Assembly (NCBI GenBank): GCA_037447655.1 | Contig: JBBHKE010001363.1 | Coordinates: 1 to 64,000 of the forward strand | Origin: Zygnema cylindricum | Taxonomy: Eukaryota; Streptophyta; Zygnematophyceae; Zygnematales; Zygnemataceae | Length of the DNA: 64,000 bases | Direction of reading: 5' to 3' | Part shown: piece by piece, positions 1 to 11,256 of the stretch | Layout of the letters: each line of letters starts with the position of its first letter | Position numbering within the stretch: position 1 is the first letter of the stretch | Notes under the pieces: model-generated | What the model was told of the DNA's origin: nothing | Seen by the model: the letters and a program-made list of their open reading frames with translations, nothing else | The model's database searches: none | Made by a program: the position numbers and the translations under genes

Positions 1-39
1 AGTATTTTGCTTTATATCCACTCTATTTGTTGTTTCTAG

Positions 40-1324
40 GTGGGTCTCATTTTTTGGAAATCCTTCCTTATAAATTCGATTACCGTATTTATAAGGAGAC
101 GGCGGAGAGATGTGGGGTCCACCATCATCAACTTTCTAATACCCATTTTGAAAATTCGACTTACGACAATAATTGTTTTCAAAGGTGTTTTTTTTTTTTT
201 TTTTTTTGGTTCTCCAAAATGCTTTGATGTACCCATGGAATTCCATTTTTTGCTCTCTGTCTTTAGATCTTTGCATTCCCTTGCCTTGTGTTCCTTTTTG
301 TTTCTTTTTGTTTCTCTTCAGTTTGAAGTTGTTGTTATGATTGTTTTCATGTTTGTAACTTCTTTCATTCAGTGCAAGTTCTTCGTACACATAGCCACAA
401 ACATGTGTGTATGTGTAAATTGTGTGTATGTGTATATATGTATATGTATGTTTATATATGTATATATGTATGCATGTATATGTGTATATTTGTACATATG
501 TGCATATGTATATGTGTATATATGTATATAACGTATGTATGCATATATGTCTATGAATATATGTACATATGTATATATGTATGTATGTATATATGTTTAC
601 ATGTATGTATGTATATATATATATATATATATGTATGTGTATACGTGTGTTTGTGTATGTGTGTATGTGTGTATGTATGTGTATATTTGTATACATATGT
701 ATGTATATGTATGTGTATATATGTGTATATGGGTATGTGTATATATGCGTGTATGTGTCTGTGCGTTTTATGTGTATATGTATGTGGTGTATGTACATCT
801 ATATATAATATGTAAATGTGTGTATACATATGTATGTGCGAGAGAGTGTTTGTTTCATTAGTTATTTTTACTTCTATTTTTATTCTGGATGTAAGTCTTA
901 GCACTTTTTGACTTGGCGTGATTCTGTAACCTTTTTTTCACTTTTTTTTTTGCGCGACAGTCTTTGTTTTTCGTTTTTTTTTATCTTTGCTTTGTGTTTT
1001 TTTCTTTTTCACATTTTTTTTGTCCGCACATTGTTTTTTGTTCTCACTTTTTTTTTGTGTGTGTGTGTGTGTGTGTGTATCTTTTTTCTCGCTAGGGAAT
1101 GGTTACCCATATCGGAACTCGAATGTCGTAAAATTAGGGATTGTTTTTCATGTGTGAAAGACCACTCGAGTACAATAATTCATACCGGAGAACTCGAGGA
1201 AAAACTTCGTCCTTTAGTGCCGTTGGTGAGATCGTGGGTAGAGGAACAAAAAATGAAAGCCGGTGACGATGCGTCACAGAGTCCAACTTTAGATAGTAGT
1301 ATTTTGAATCTCAACTTGAATTAG
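40..1324 (+). CDS. 3' terminal two exons of a gene cut by the window edge; possibly GT61-type glycosyltransferase
   Basis: Two exons join in frame. Exon 40-184 follows a tttctag acceptor and ends at an AAAG/GTGTTT donor. Exon 1096-1324 follows a T-rich tract and a gctag acceptor and ends with a stop. The joined frame encodes about 124 residues: a segment with ILPYKF, a Tyr-rich helix-like stretch and GVHHH, then Cys-rich spacing (CFQ, ECRK, DCFSC) and an ELEEKLRPLV tail. The order of a V/I-E-x-x-P-Y-x-F motif, a G-x-H motif, clustered cysteines and a final D/E-L-x-x-x-L motif resembles the C-terminal end of GT61 (DUF563) glycosyltransferases, Golgi enzymes that add xylose, arabinose or GlcNAc. 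That family call is an inference from motif spacing. The upstream exons lie outside the window. Confidence 0.45.
400..850. repeat. TATG/TG microsatellite in an intron
   Basis: About 450 bp of TATG, TATA and TG runs inside the 185-1095 intron of the left-edge gene. Poly-T stretches and a (TG)n run at about 1057-1078 follow. Open frames across it, rich in Tyr/Val/Cys or Thr/His/Ile, are repeat translations and not genes. Confidence 0.9.
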
Positions 1325-3071
1325 AGTGTGTGTGGTTTATAGAGTTTTTAGGGTTTTTAGAGCTTTTTTAGGGGTTGGAAGGTCTCCAAAAATGTATCGT
1401 AGTGGTCTTTTGAGAATCGCGGAGACGTATTGTTTCAATTTTTTTATGTATTTCATTCTTTGGTAAAGTAAAGTCATCAGTCTCGTTTCTTTTCTTTCCT
1501 TTTCTTTTCGTGTTGTTTTGGTTTTTGTTCTTTTGTTTGTTAACATTATTATCTTTTTTGCATTTATTGTGTTGTTTAGGTGTTTGAGAAATACAGTGTG
1601 ATGTACAATTATCAATTTTCATGCTCGTTTACAATTTGGGTTATAATTAGAAAAAAAAATCAAATTAGTAAAATTATGATCTTGAATCAGAGTTAGAATC
1701 ATAGTGTCGGTGCGGAATATCGGATCAGATTTTAGGTTTTTCAGGGTTTTTAGTTTTTTAGGGTTTTGAAACTTGGTTGATGACCTATCAAGAGGTTTTC
1801 GAATTGAAAATTTACTGGGAAACCATTGTAATTGAGATGCTTAAGCTTTTCAGGGAATTTGGATAATACTTCAAAGCAAAATAATCTGTTTTAAGAAGTG
1901 AATAAATTTGGATGTTTGTAATTCAAAATAACTGTAACTCCCAAAATTAATTTTGTTGTATACTTTTCAAACTAGTCTTTAATTCGGGTTGGTGCTTTGT
2001 TAATGAATGAGTAATCTAAATAATGTTTTAAATTTTATTTGGTAGTAATGTTTATTATAATTAGTTATTAACCTATTATTAGTGGTTCAGTATGGCTGTT
2101 TCGTATTTTACAGAGTAAGAAATCTTTGTTAATAATCTATTAAAATATTGAAGCAATCTACACTTAACCCAACAAAAATGTAAAAAGAAAAGAAAAAAAC
2201 TTTTTTTTCTCTCTCCCCCTTTTGATTTTATTCGTTCAAAATTATAAATCCAAAAATAAAAAAACAAAAGGATGTATGAAAATGGAAGCTAAAAGAGACA
2301 AAAGTCAATACTTTAACTTTTACATGCACCTAATCAATGTCGAAGTTTTGACATAAATAAGGACTTTCAATATTACAAACTTAATAATATACAATAAAGG
2401 AAAAGGAGAATCTACAGAACTGCATTTCACCACATTGTTTAGAAGATTTTATTCACATTTGGAAAATAATCATTAGATACAAAACAACCATTCGTCTCCA
2501 TATTCGGCACAAAAAAACAAACATTTTCACGTTAAAATTTGAAGTAGCAATTTGAAGCAAAGTTACAAAATTTAAGATTGACAGCGACTACACATTTTTG
2601 CCCCTTCAACGTTAAAAAAGTACGGAAACAGAACCGAGCACAAAAGAGGAAAAAAAAAAAAAAAGGATCCAATCAAAATCACCATAAAGTAAAGAAGAAC
2701 AAAAAAACAGAGAATTACACTCTTGTTGGAAATCATCGAATCTGGGGAGAGGGAGAGGAAAGGAGGGAAGAGGGAGGGAGGGAGAAGTGGGAGGGAGGGA
2801 GGGAGGGGGAGGGAGGGAAGGAGGAGGGTTTTTTAAGGGAGTTGTTAATCAAAAGTTCAAAATTTTCGTTTTGTCGGCGATACGTAGTCAAAATCTGATA
2901 ATACTTAATTTTTGAAAATCAATTTTGTAAGTGTTATTTTTGTCCAATCAATGTCAATGTCTATGAGATAAACATCAAAATTTTCTAAGAAGGATAAATG
3001 AAAATATCGCACAGAAATGTAAGCAAATTTTGACTAAACCTAATTTTCTAAACATCTAATGTTTTGTCAAA
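1325..3071. other. AT-rich intergenic region
   Basis: No convincing coding exon is visible. It holds the 3' flank of the left-edge gene, two short stretches with telomere-like TTTAGGG units (about 1346-1375 and 1734-1766) too short to be a telomere tract, and a GGGA-rich purine stretch at about 2745-2830. Confidence 0.6.
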
Positions 3072-4430
3072 TCAATGTCGAGGGTGTTGACATATATAAG
3101 AATCTCGGTGACTCGAAGTACCAAATCCATATCTTAATCTTTGTATATCTAAAGTATATGTGGATTTCCATGTTCCTACAAATACTGTTGAATACATAGA
3201 AATGATTTTATCTAGTTCTGCTTTAAGAAGGCCTTGTAAAGTTTCATTCGCACGTAATAAAGGAATAGCCCATCGTTTGTCTTCTTTTAATTCGGTTTCT
3301 AAACGTACTACTCGTAATTTGTTTAAACCCACATCAGGCAAGACTTTTAAAAGGTAATCCAACTGGCAAAAAAATAAGGGAGGGAGAAAGGAAAATGAAA
3401 ATAGAAAAAAGTAGAGAAAAATGTTAGATCAATCAATACAAGTCACTCTGATATTGTTGGTTATTGAAAAACAAAACAAAACAAGGCAAAAAGTCATAAT
3501 TTTTATGTTATGGAGCATATTAATGATCAATGATATTTTAATGTTTTGTGGTATAAAGAGAAAAACGAAAATTGATGAGCTTTGCATGTTTATTTCTCCT
3601 CGCAATATTAAAGGAACCACTCATCAACTTTTTTGCAGTATGTTTAGAACTATCATGATTTTTCAATTTTTAATCAATAAGTCTTTTCACCATTTTCTTT
3701 AGTACGATAACAAATATTAAAACAAAATATTTGAAGAAAATAAATAAATGAATGAAAATAAGATCAAAATACAGTTTTGTTCTCCGTACCTCTTGGGGAT
3801 CCGTATTTGTCGCTAGAAAAAGTTCTTTAACTTTGAAATTGATGATTTTTTTTGTCAAACACCGAACAATTCTTTCGGTCGTTACATTACAATCTTTGTC
3901 CTTAGAATACTCCGTTGAAAATCTCCCCTACGAATATGTACCGCCATGAATTTTCTTCCTTTAAAAACATCCTCGACGAATTTCTTTCCAGATCTTAAAA
4001 CTATTTTGCCGGGAATCACGGCAACATTAGAAGGACAACTTTCCGATCTTCTTATGGGTACATCGAAAATCGATTTTGTTTTAAGTACACGAAACAAATT
4101 ATCTCCTATATACAAAATGCGTCCCGTAGCGTTTCCGTAAAATTCTTTAACTTCTTCGATTGTTAATTCGCAAGATAGTTCCGACAACATTTGAGGTTTC
4201 GGTTCACGCCCTGAAAATCGAATTTTTGCCAATGCATAAAATATTGCTCGATTGGTGCGGAAAAGTTTTTTATCGGACATCCCGGATGATTCATACATAA
4301 AACTTGATCGACAACTATATTTTTACGATACTTTTTTCTGTACTGGTAGGTGGTCATAATCGTGTTGATTCCGTAACACTTTCGAACATAATTAATATCA
4401 AAGAGATATTTTCGACTGTAATTTCTGTAC
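3072..4430 (-). pseudogene. O-fucosyltransferase-like gene (GT65/GT106 type), C-terminal part with two frameshifts
   Basis: The last exon (3362-3072) starts after a ttttttgccag acceptor and ends at a stop. It carries FVGTWKSTYTLDIQRLR, the C-terminal signature of plant O-fucosyltransferase-like proteins. The upstream exon (about 4425-3790) ends at a GAG/GTACGG donor, phase 0, matching the last exon. It reads through KYLFDINYVRKCYG, then a second frame containing FMAVHIRRGDF (the GDP-fucose binding H-x-R-R-G-D motif), then a third frame containing VKELFLATNTDPQE. The frame changes near 4300 and near 3925 are each explained by one missing base. The protein would be a type II Golgi transferase. 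The N-terminal exons were not found, so this is a pseudogene, a fragment, or a gene with two sequencing indels. Confidence 0.7.
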
Positions 4431-4768
4431 GATCTAGGGCAAAAGAGTTTTACTTAAAATAATTCTCAAAACATAAATCATTACACAGCGGAAGCTCATA
4501 AAAGACAAGAGGAATATTCAGCCAAAAAGATTTATAAGTGTTCTTGGCCGAAGCCTCTTTACATCATGTCTCTTCTCTCTTCTCTCTCTTCACTAAAATG
4601 CGGAAACACAGAAAAGAAAAATTTTACAAACAGATTTTTTTTCTTAGGGTATGTACTTTTTGTGCATTACCTTAATCATTCTTGTCACAATTCCTTAAAA
4701 GATTGTTGACAAAAAAAGAAACATTAAACATTATTAAGTTCGGTGCAAAAAAAAAGCCGACTCGACAG

Positions 4769-4977
4769 TACACCGTGTATCGCTATTAGTGTTCATATGT
4801 TTTTCGTCACTTAAAACATCTTTTCTCCCGATTTTCACATGGAGACTGCCAATGGGAAAGGTGAGAATCTTGGCTTTCAATCGCAACCGCCAGATTGACA
4901 ATCCGACAAGTGTGTACGGAGAATAGATGTTTTAAGTGGCGAAGAAAACATTAACACGAATAGCGATACACGGTGTA
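4769..4977. mobile_element. 209-bp MITE-like element, CACCGTG family
   Basis: Near-perfect inverted repeats of about 60 bp face each other. The left arm begins TACACCGTGTATCGCTATTA and the right arm ends TAGCGATACACGGTGTA. Both arms also share the ACTTAAAACATC / GATGTTTTAAGT block. TA at each edge fits a TA target duplication. No coding capacity. Further copies lie at 6899-7111, 11036-11256 and 41388-41598. Confidence 0.8.
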
Positions 4978-5439
4978 TTATGGTAAAGTTAGAAAGAAGA
5001 TAGATTGATAATACTATGCGAAACTCTCAAAAAAACATTGTTAAAATTAGAATAAAACATTTACCCATTACAACATCGATTTATTCACCAATTAGATTAT
5101 ATCTCAAATAGTTAATTCTTTAAGAAAAATAAGCAACATTTTCTTTTTTTTCCTTCGCAATTAAAACCTTAAAAAATTTCTATAAAACGACACCAACAGA
5201 TTGTACTTTTTCTTTTTCATCTGATAACAGATTAGTGAAATCATTCAAATTTCTTAAAGTTAACAAAAAAAAATTACATACGGAAAAGCCAAAAGTAAAA
5301 ACAAATGTAAAATAATCCCATTATGGAAAATCAAAGGTAAAATGTGTAGTTTTGTTTCTATATAGCCTATTATCAAAAAAAGTTAAATTAAAATAGAAAG
5401 CCATTGACAGTAAGAATGAAAGGAATGACATCTAATCAC
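4978..5439. other. AT-rich spacer, nothing recognised
   Basis: A/T-rich sequence with short poly-A and poly-T tracts and no supported gene or repeat boundary. Confidence 0.5.
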
Positions 5440-6580
5440 AGATGACAAGAGATAGTAAGGAGGAAAAGGGGGAGTGGGAAAGGGAGAGGGAGAGGGACCA
5501 GGAGAGGGAGTGGCATAGAGAAAGAGGAAGAGAGGGAGAGAGAGAGGGGGAAGGAGAGCGAGAGCGAGAGGCGAGGGCGAGGGCGAGGGCGAGGGGGAGA
5601 GGGAGAGGAGAGGGAGAGGGAGAGGGAGAGGGAGAGAGAGAGGGAGAGGGAGAGGGAGAGGGAGAGAGGGAGAGGGAGAGGGAGAGGGAGAGGGAGAGGG
5701 AGAGGGAGAGGGAGAGGGAGAGGGAGAGGGAGAGGAGAGGGAGAGGGAGAGGGAGAGGGAGAGGGAGAGGGAGAGGGAGAGGGAGAGCGAGAGGGAGAGG
5801 GCGAGGGCGAGGGAGAGGGAGAGGGAGAGGAAGAGGGAGAGGAAGAGGGAGAGGGAGAGGTGGAGGGAGAGGGAAGGGAGAGGGACAGCGAGAGGGAAGG
5901 GAGAGGGAAGGGAGAGGGACAGCGAGAGGGAAGGGGGATGGACAGCGAGAGGGACAGCGAGAGGGAGAGGGAGAGGGAGAGGGAGAGTGAGGAACGAGAG
6001 AGGAGAGTGGGAGAGAAACTATTATACCCTTCCAACTTTACAATGCATAAGAAGAAATTTGTCGGTTTGTGGCATCCATTGGAGGGGCCATCTTACGGTG
6101 GAAGTTCTCATGGAGTGTTTATTGTAGAGTTTTCTGCAAGTGAGAGAGAGAAGGATGATGAGAGAGAGGGATGATGAGAGCGAGAGGGGTGATGAGAGAG
6201 ACGGGTGATGAGAGAGAGAAGGATGATGAGAGAGTGAGATGATGAGAGAGAATGAGGGGGGAAAAGGAAGAGAGGGAGAGAGAGGATTAGAGTTACAGAG
6301 AGGGACGAGAGAAGAGAGAGGGAGAGAGAGACACAGAGAGGGAGGAAGACAGGAAGGTGGGCTAGGGCTTGAGAGAGGGAGAAAGAGAGAGAGAGAGTAA
6401 GAGACAGGGAGTGAGAGAGGGGAAATAAAGGAGAGAGGGGAAATAAAGGAGAGAGGAACATGACAGAGCAAGAAAGAGAGGGGGAGAAACGGAGGAGAGA
6501 GTGAAACGAGAGAGAGAGGGAGGAGTGGATAGAGATTCAGAGTGGGCGGGTGGGGGAGACCCAAGAGGGAGGGAGAGAGA
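5440..6580. repeat. 1.1-kb homopurine GGGAGA/GAGAGA tract
   Basis: From about 5455 to 6010 the plus strand is almost pure purine, dominated by GGGAGA hexamers with GGGCGA and GGGAAGGGAGA variants. After a roughly 120-bp unique spacer the tract resumes as GAGAGAGG and GATGAGAGA repeats to about 6580. Long open frames on both strands encode only Arg/Glu/Gly or Ser/Pro/Leu repeats and are artefacts. Such a tract can adopt triplex DNA and is prone to length change. Confidence 0.95.
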
Positions 6581-6898
6581 GTTTAATGTGTGCGGCAGTG
6601 AAGTTTGCTATGTGGAGGGAGAGAGGAGTATGAGAGAGGCCCAAATTCAACTCCAATGTTTTATGGTCTAGTGTAGGTTTAGTTAACTCATTGAAAATTG
6701 AATTACCAACGTCAATCCACTCTAATTTCGGTACATTGTTTTACTCAACATTGCCGACTAACTTTTTCTGTATCGAATTTCCATATAAAAAATCTTGTAC
6801 AATTCTCCGAGTGTATTTGAACTTTCACACAAAAAAATAACATATTTCACTTAAAAAAAATGGTTAAATGGACGTGATTCATGATGTGTGGACCACAC

Positions 6899-7111
6899 TA
6901 TACCGTGTATTGTTATTTGTGTCAATGTTTTTTTCGCCACTTTAATCAACTTTTTCCTGTGAACACCTGATTCCGCTTGAAGACCGCCAATCGGAAGGTA
7001 AGATTCTTACCTTTCCATCACCCATCATATTATAACCCGAAAAAGTGCACGGAGTAAAGATGATTTAAGTCGTGAAAAAAACATCCACGCTAATATCGAT
7101 AGTACACAACC
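6899..7111. mobile_element. Degenerate CACCGTG-family MITE-like element
   Basis: A diverged copy of the 4769-4977 element. Its left end reads TATACCGTGTATTG, followed by the conserved TTTTTTTCGCCACTTTAATC block. The right half has the complementary block and a decayed TATCGATAGTACACA end. Confidence 0.6.
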
Positions 7112-7311
7112 CTTACTGCAATTAGTGAGGGTATAGTCGTATTGACATTGTCAGTCCATACTAGTTGCGGTACAAGTTCCAGGGAATCATATGTTTTTCA
7201 ATAGTCTCACACATAATCATTTTTTTCACTAAACTGATGTTTCTCGTTCACCTTAGAAAAAGGTAGAATTGAATAATTCTTATGCATAAATTGTTTTGGC
7301 CACACTGATGT

Positions 7312-7680
7312 GATGTACACTTAAAATCCTTCAACACTCTTTGTTGTACAATGTACACTTGAAATCCTTCCTCACTCTTTGTTGTACAATGTACACTTGA
7401 AATCCTTCCACACTCTTTGTTGTACAATGTACACTTGAAATCCTTCCTCACTCTTTGTTGTACAATGTACACTTGAAATCCTTCCTCACTCTTTGTTGTA
7501 CAATGTACACTTGAAATCCTTCAACACTCTTTGTTGTACAATGTACACTTGAAATCCTTCCTCACTCTTTGTTGTACAATGTACACTTGAAATCCTTCAA
7601 CACTCTTTGTTGTACAATGTACACTTGAAATCCTTCAACACTCTTTGTTGTACAATGTACACTTGAAATCCTTCGACATT
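7312..7680. repeat. 38-bp minisatellite, about 9.7 copies
   Basis: Head-to-tail units of 38 bp each contain TTGTTGTACAATGTACACTT followed by GAAATCCTTC and one of three variants (CTCAC, AACAC, CACAC) before TCTTTG. The TTGTACAA and TGTACA palindromes recur in each unit. A 38-bp period is not a multiple of 3, so the minus-strand open frame through part of it is incidental. Confidence 0.95.
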
Positions 7681-9008
7681 AACTATGGTAAAACACAACG
7701 AATGTTATGGGTTTATATCATGGACTTTTTCCAGATGACCGATAATCGCTAATCAATAATTTGAATGCAATATTATAGCATCATTTAATTTCAAATTGTT
7801 TCCTCACCTGTCCCTTGAAGCTCGAATTCCACAAAGTGCCTCCCTTCTATTTTTTTTTGGAGATGTCAAATTAGACCCCTTTATCACCGTTTCAACTTCC
7901 GAAGAATTTAAAAAAATTTGAGTCCCATTTATAACCGTTTCGAATTCCGAAAAATTTAACTTTTTTTCGGATGTTGGTGAAATACCCCAAAAGGACAAAT
8001 TTTGTGAAATATTTTTTCTATTTTGGATCGTTCCGGTTCCATTTTCCGTCAAATTGTTGACTCCACTTTTTTCCATTTCTCTTTCCCTCCCTTGCATTCT
8101 TGGATATGTGACAGATGTCACATTTTTCTGCGTGCCACGTGTCATCTCTTCATTTGCTCCGACTTGGTCGTCCAAACCCTCCCAAGATGAAATATTTGCG
8201 CGAGTTTTAACAAAAAAACACGAATGCACCAAAAATATGTGGATAATGAGAGAAATGCAAGATGGAAACTTTGTACGGAAAGCTTTGTACGGCAAACTTT
8301 TCCCTTTTCTTTTTCCCCCTTCCATTCCTTCCCTTCTCCTCCCTTCCATTCCTTCCCTTTTCCTTTTCCTTTTCCTTTTCCTTTTCCCTTTTCCCCTTTC
8401 TTTTTTCCTTTGGCCCGTATCCTTTTCTTTTGTTTCCTTTTCTCGTCAAATCCCGCCGCCGCCTAATTCTCCGACGGGACACCTTTTCGACCAATGGTGA
8501 GAATCCGTAGGACTGTACTTTTTGTACGATGGGACACCTGGGACACCTACGCATGCTATGCTAGGGGCACGTCCTGTGAAAAAAACGAGTTTTCAAATTT
8601 AAATTTCCGACACGTTAAAACTTCCGTCAGACAACTGCAGCTGCTCAGAATCTGGCAAATCAATGTCCAGAAAGGACAGTTTTGGCGGTGCGACGTCAGA
8701 TTCCACGTGGACCAATGAATTGTGAGTAGAATCGCAGGTCGGTGATTTTAATAAATGCGTCCGCAGGTCTGAGGTTCATCTCGGGACGCGGCACGTGGTT
8801 ATTCGAAAGAGTATTGGCTAAGGGTGACTTGGAGAACGAATCTTTAGGGCGGTAATCCGTTCGGATATAGGAAATCGTTTCTTTTGTCGGGAATTTAGCA
8901 CCAGGAATTGGAAGGCCTGAAGTCCGTAAGGCGGTGCCAGAAATCGTACGGAAACGTTTCCTAGTATAATTATTTGAGCAATTCTCCAGCAATATCGTGC
9001 CAGTTCAC
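7681..9008. other. Intergenic region with a pyrimidine-rich stretch
   Basis: Contains a TTTTCC-repeat stretch at about 8295-8450. I see no exon structure or conserved motif in the open frames here. Confidence 0.5.
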
Positions 9009-10344
9009 TACACCGCCAATCGCTATTAGCGTAGAAGTTTCTTTAGCGTAAATGAATAATTACCGTGGTTTACGCTAATTAAGAATCTGAAAATTTTGAA
9101 AAAAATCATATATTCTAATTGTTTAATAATTCTAATTTGGGTCTTTGAAAAAAGTAAATGTCGGTCGCAAACATGCTTAGGCTGCGGCCCCATGTGGCTA
9201 AGTTCGGGCTTTTTTCTGCCGTTTTCCTATATAACTTAGCGCCGTACTGCCTAAGTTGCGACCGTACGAAGAAATTGCAAATTTGTAGAGTACAATTTGC
9301 GTCATTCTTGAACTTAGGATGTACGAAAATTTGTCGTGTTGCGTTTTTTCGGACACACTGTCACGTCATTTTCAAACTTATTATAAAACAAATCGGCAAT
9401 GTGTTTTAAGCTAAGCAAATCAGTCTACACCAATCTGAAAATATATTCCCATGTGTGAAAAAATTTTAGAAGTTTTTTACGACAAAAAAAAGTACATGGT
9501 TTGTTTGTTTTTGTCGGCTTGCATGTTGTACGGTTCTTTTTTTGCAGGGGTCTCGACGCTGCAGGTTGAAAATTCTGCGAACGTGAAAAATCTGCGAAGT
9601 AATGGCGGCCGGACGGGAGAGGTTTATGCAAAGGCATTTTGCACAGCCACGGGTGCAAGGCTCTACGTCAACGATGTCAGGCAAAGACATGCGACATACC
9701 AAATCCGCAAATCGTTTCAAAAAGTACGATGTGTCTTGCGACACTTCAAAAAGTTTCAAAAAAATATGGTGCGTCATCACAAATTGTACACGGTGACAGC
9801 CATCACGGGCGTTGTCGACGTATACATATGTCACAAACTTAAGTAACAATTTCGGATGAACACACAGAGACATTTGAAATCCGGGTCCGCCGGATCCGCG
9901 CTAAAATACAAAGTAAGTACGCTAAGTTACAACTACATGGGGCCGCAGCCTTACACTAATATAGGCATTTGTACAAAATCTGACAAATCGTACACAAATT
10001 GTACGTTCACACATCGAAACGTGGTTGCTGGACGAATATATGCGAATGTGATATTTGACAACCCGATTCGATCCCCCTTTTAGACCGCACATTCTCATGC
10101 GTCCGCGGCTACTAAACAAAATGAATTGTACTTTTCACTTAAAAAGGTACGTTTTGTACGACCTGACTCTGAGCGTACATCACACAATATAAAAGATGAC
10201 GTACTTCCGTTTTGTACGGTACTAAAAAATTAACCCTAAATAGAGTAAAGAAAAAAAAAGAATGACCTACGCTAATAGAGAATAAAAAATAAAAAAAGTG
10301 GGACGTAATTAGCATACACTGCGCTAATAGCGACTGGCGGTGTA
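9009..10344. mobile_element. Non-autonomous DNA element with CACCGCC ends, host of a nested Harbinger-type element
   Basis: The left end reads TACACCGCCAATCGCTATTA and the right end TAATAGCGACTGGCGGTGTA, with TA edges. Removing the nested 9180-9950 element and one TTA duplication leaves about 560 bp. A truncated relative at 58612-58840 lacks the nested element. No transposase is encoded. Confidence 0.8.
9180..9950. mobile_element. Non-autonomous PIF/Harbinger-type element with TTA target duplication
   Basis: Inverted termini GGCTGCGGCCCCATGT / ACATGGGGCCGCAGCC are flanked by TTA at 9177-9179 and 9951-9953. The homologous sequence at 58771-58795 is the uninterrupted site with a single TTA. 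A 3-bp TTA duplication with G-rich termini is the PIF/Harbinger signature. The 771-bp element has no transposase. A related copy sits at 16604-17359. Confidence 0.85.
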
Positions 10345-10347
10345 CAG

Positions 10348-11027
10348 TATACCGCGAATCGCTATTAGCGTTAATCACGCTAATGCGACGCCCTGAATTT
10401 TTAACCCTAATTCTTAAATAGAGTGATTGAAAAGACCCTAAAAACTAGTGTTGTGTATCGGTAAGGATTTGCCGATAGCCGATATGGGACTTTTTTCGGC
10501 TAGCCGATAATCGATATATCGGTATGGAGATATATGTACGGACCGTACAGATAAATGTACGACAAGTTCACTCAACTATACGTGTTATTCCCCCGACGCG
10601 CCCTACTCACAACCCCTATCTACTGAGGTGCCTACCAATCAGATCATTTATACAAGCTGAAAGTACAATAGCCGACATTAGATATGTACGACTTTAGTAC
10701 GACTCCAGTTAAAATGATGTAGCTTTCACATTCGACGACATGACTTTGTCCCTTTCTTCCTTGGGATCCACTAAAAACTTGCCACGTGTACTCCAAACAG
10801 AAAGTACAAAAAGTACAAATATATCAGTAACTCTGACCGTTCAATAACCGATAACTCTTGGTATTGGTGTTATCGCGATAATTTTTTTACCGATACACGG
10901 CACTACTAAAAACCAAATTAGAGTGATTGATTTCCTTGAAAATCCCCAAATTCCCAATTAGCGTTAATCACACTAGTTGTTTTTTAACACAAAATATTTG
11001 TTAACGCTAATAGCGATTCGCGGTGTA
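10348..11027. mobile_element. CACCGC-family element split by a hAT-type MITE
   Basis: Left end TATACCGCGAATCGCTATTA, right end TAATAGCGATTCGCGGTGTA. It lies 3 bp from the end of the preceding element. Removing the nested insertion leaves about 212 bp, close to the 219-bp copy at 50319-50537. Confidence 0.8.
10446..10905. mobile_element. 460-bp hAT-type MITE with perfect 8-bp duplication
   Basis: Termini TAGTGTTGTGTATCGG and CCGATACACGGCACTA are flanked on both sides by CTAAAAAC (10438-10445 and 10906-10913). Eight-base duplications with TAGTGTTG-like ends mark hAT elements. The interior has GATAATCGATATATCGG motifs shared with the larger elements at 35402-36812 and 50543-58577. Confidence 0.85.
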
Positions 11028-11035
11028 TTGTAGGC

Positions 11036-11256
11036 TGCACCGTGCATCGCTATTGGTGTTAATGTTTTTTTCGTCACATAAAACATCTTTTCTCCATACA
11101 CAGATGCCGGATTGTGGATTTGACGGTTGCGATTGAAAGAAAAGATTCTCAGTTTTCGAATAGCGGTATACATGTGAAAATTGGACAGCTTTGTACGGAT
11201 ATAATATGTTTTAAGTGGCGAAAAGATTATTAACATCAATGGCGATACACGGTGTA
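11036..11256. mobile_element. 221-bp CACCGTG-family MITE-like element
   Basis: Left end TGCACCGTGCATCGCTATTG and right end ATGGCGATACACGGTGTA, with the ACATAAAACATC and ATGTTTTAAGTGGCG blocks inside each arm. It lies 8 bp after the end of the previous element. Confidence 0.8.

Noticed and set aside
136-904. Thr/His/Ile and Tyr/Val/Cys-rich frames
   Set aside because: Translations of the TATG microsatellite inside an intron.
1346-1766. Interstitial telomere repeat
   Set aside because: Only isolated TTTAGGG units separated by T-runs; no tandem array.
5436-6035. Long Ser/Pro/Leu and Arg/Glu/Gly open frames
   Set aside because: Direct translation of the GGGAGA purine tract on either strand; no codon-level sign of selection.
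7248-7680. CRISPR-like array or repeat protein
   Set aside because: Units are contiguous 38-bp copies with no unique spacers, in plant DNA; the period is not a multiple of 3.
7804-8349. 181-codon minus-strand frame
   Set aside because: No motif, no neighbouring exons, partly built from a pyrimidine repeat.
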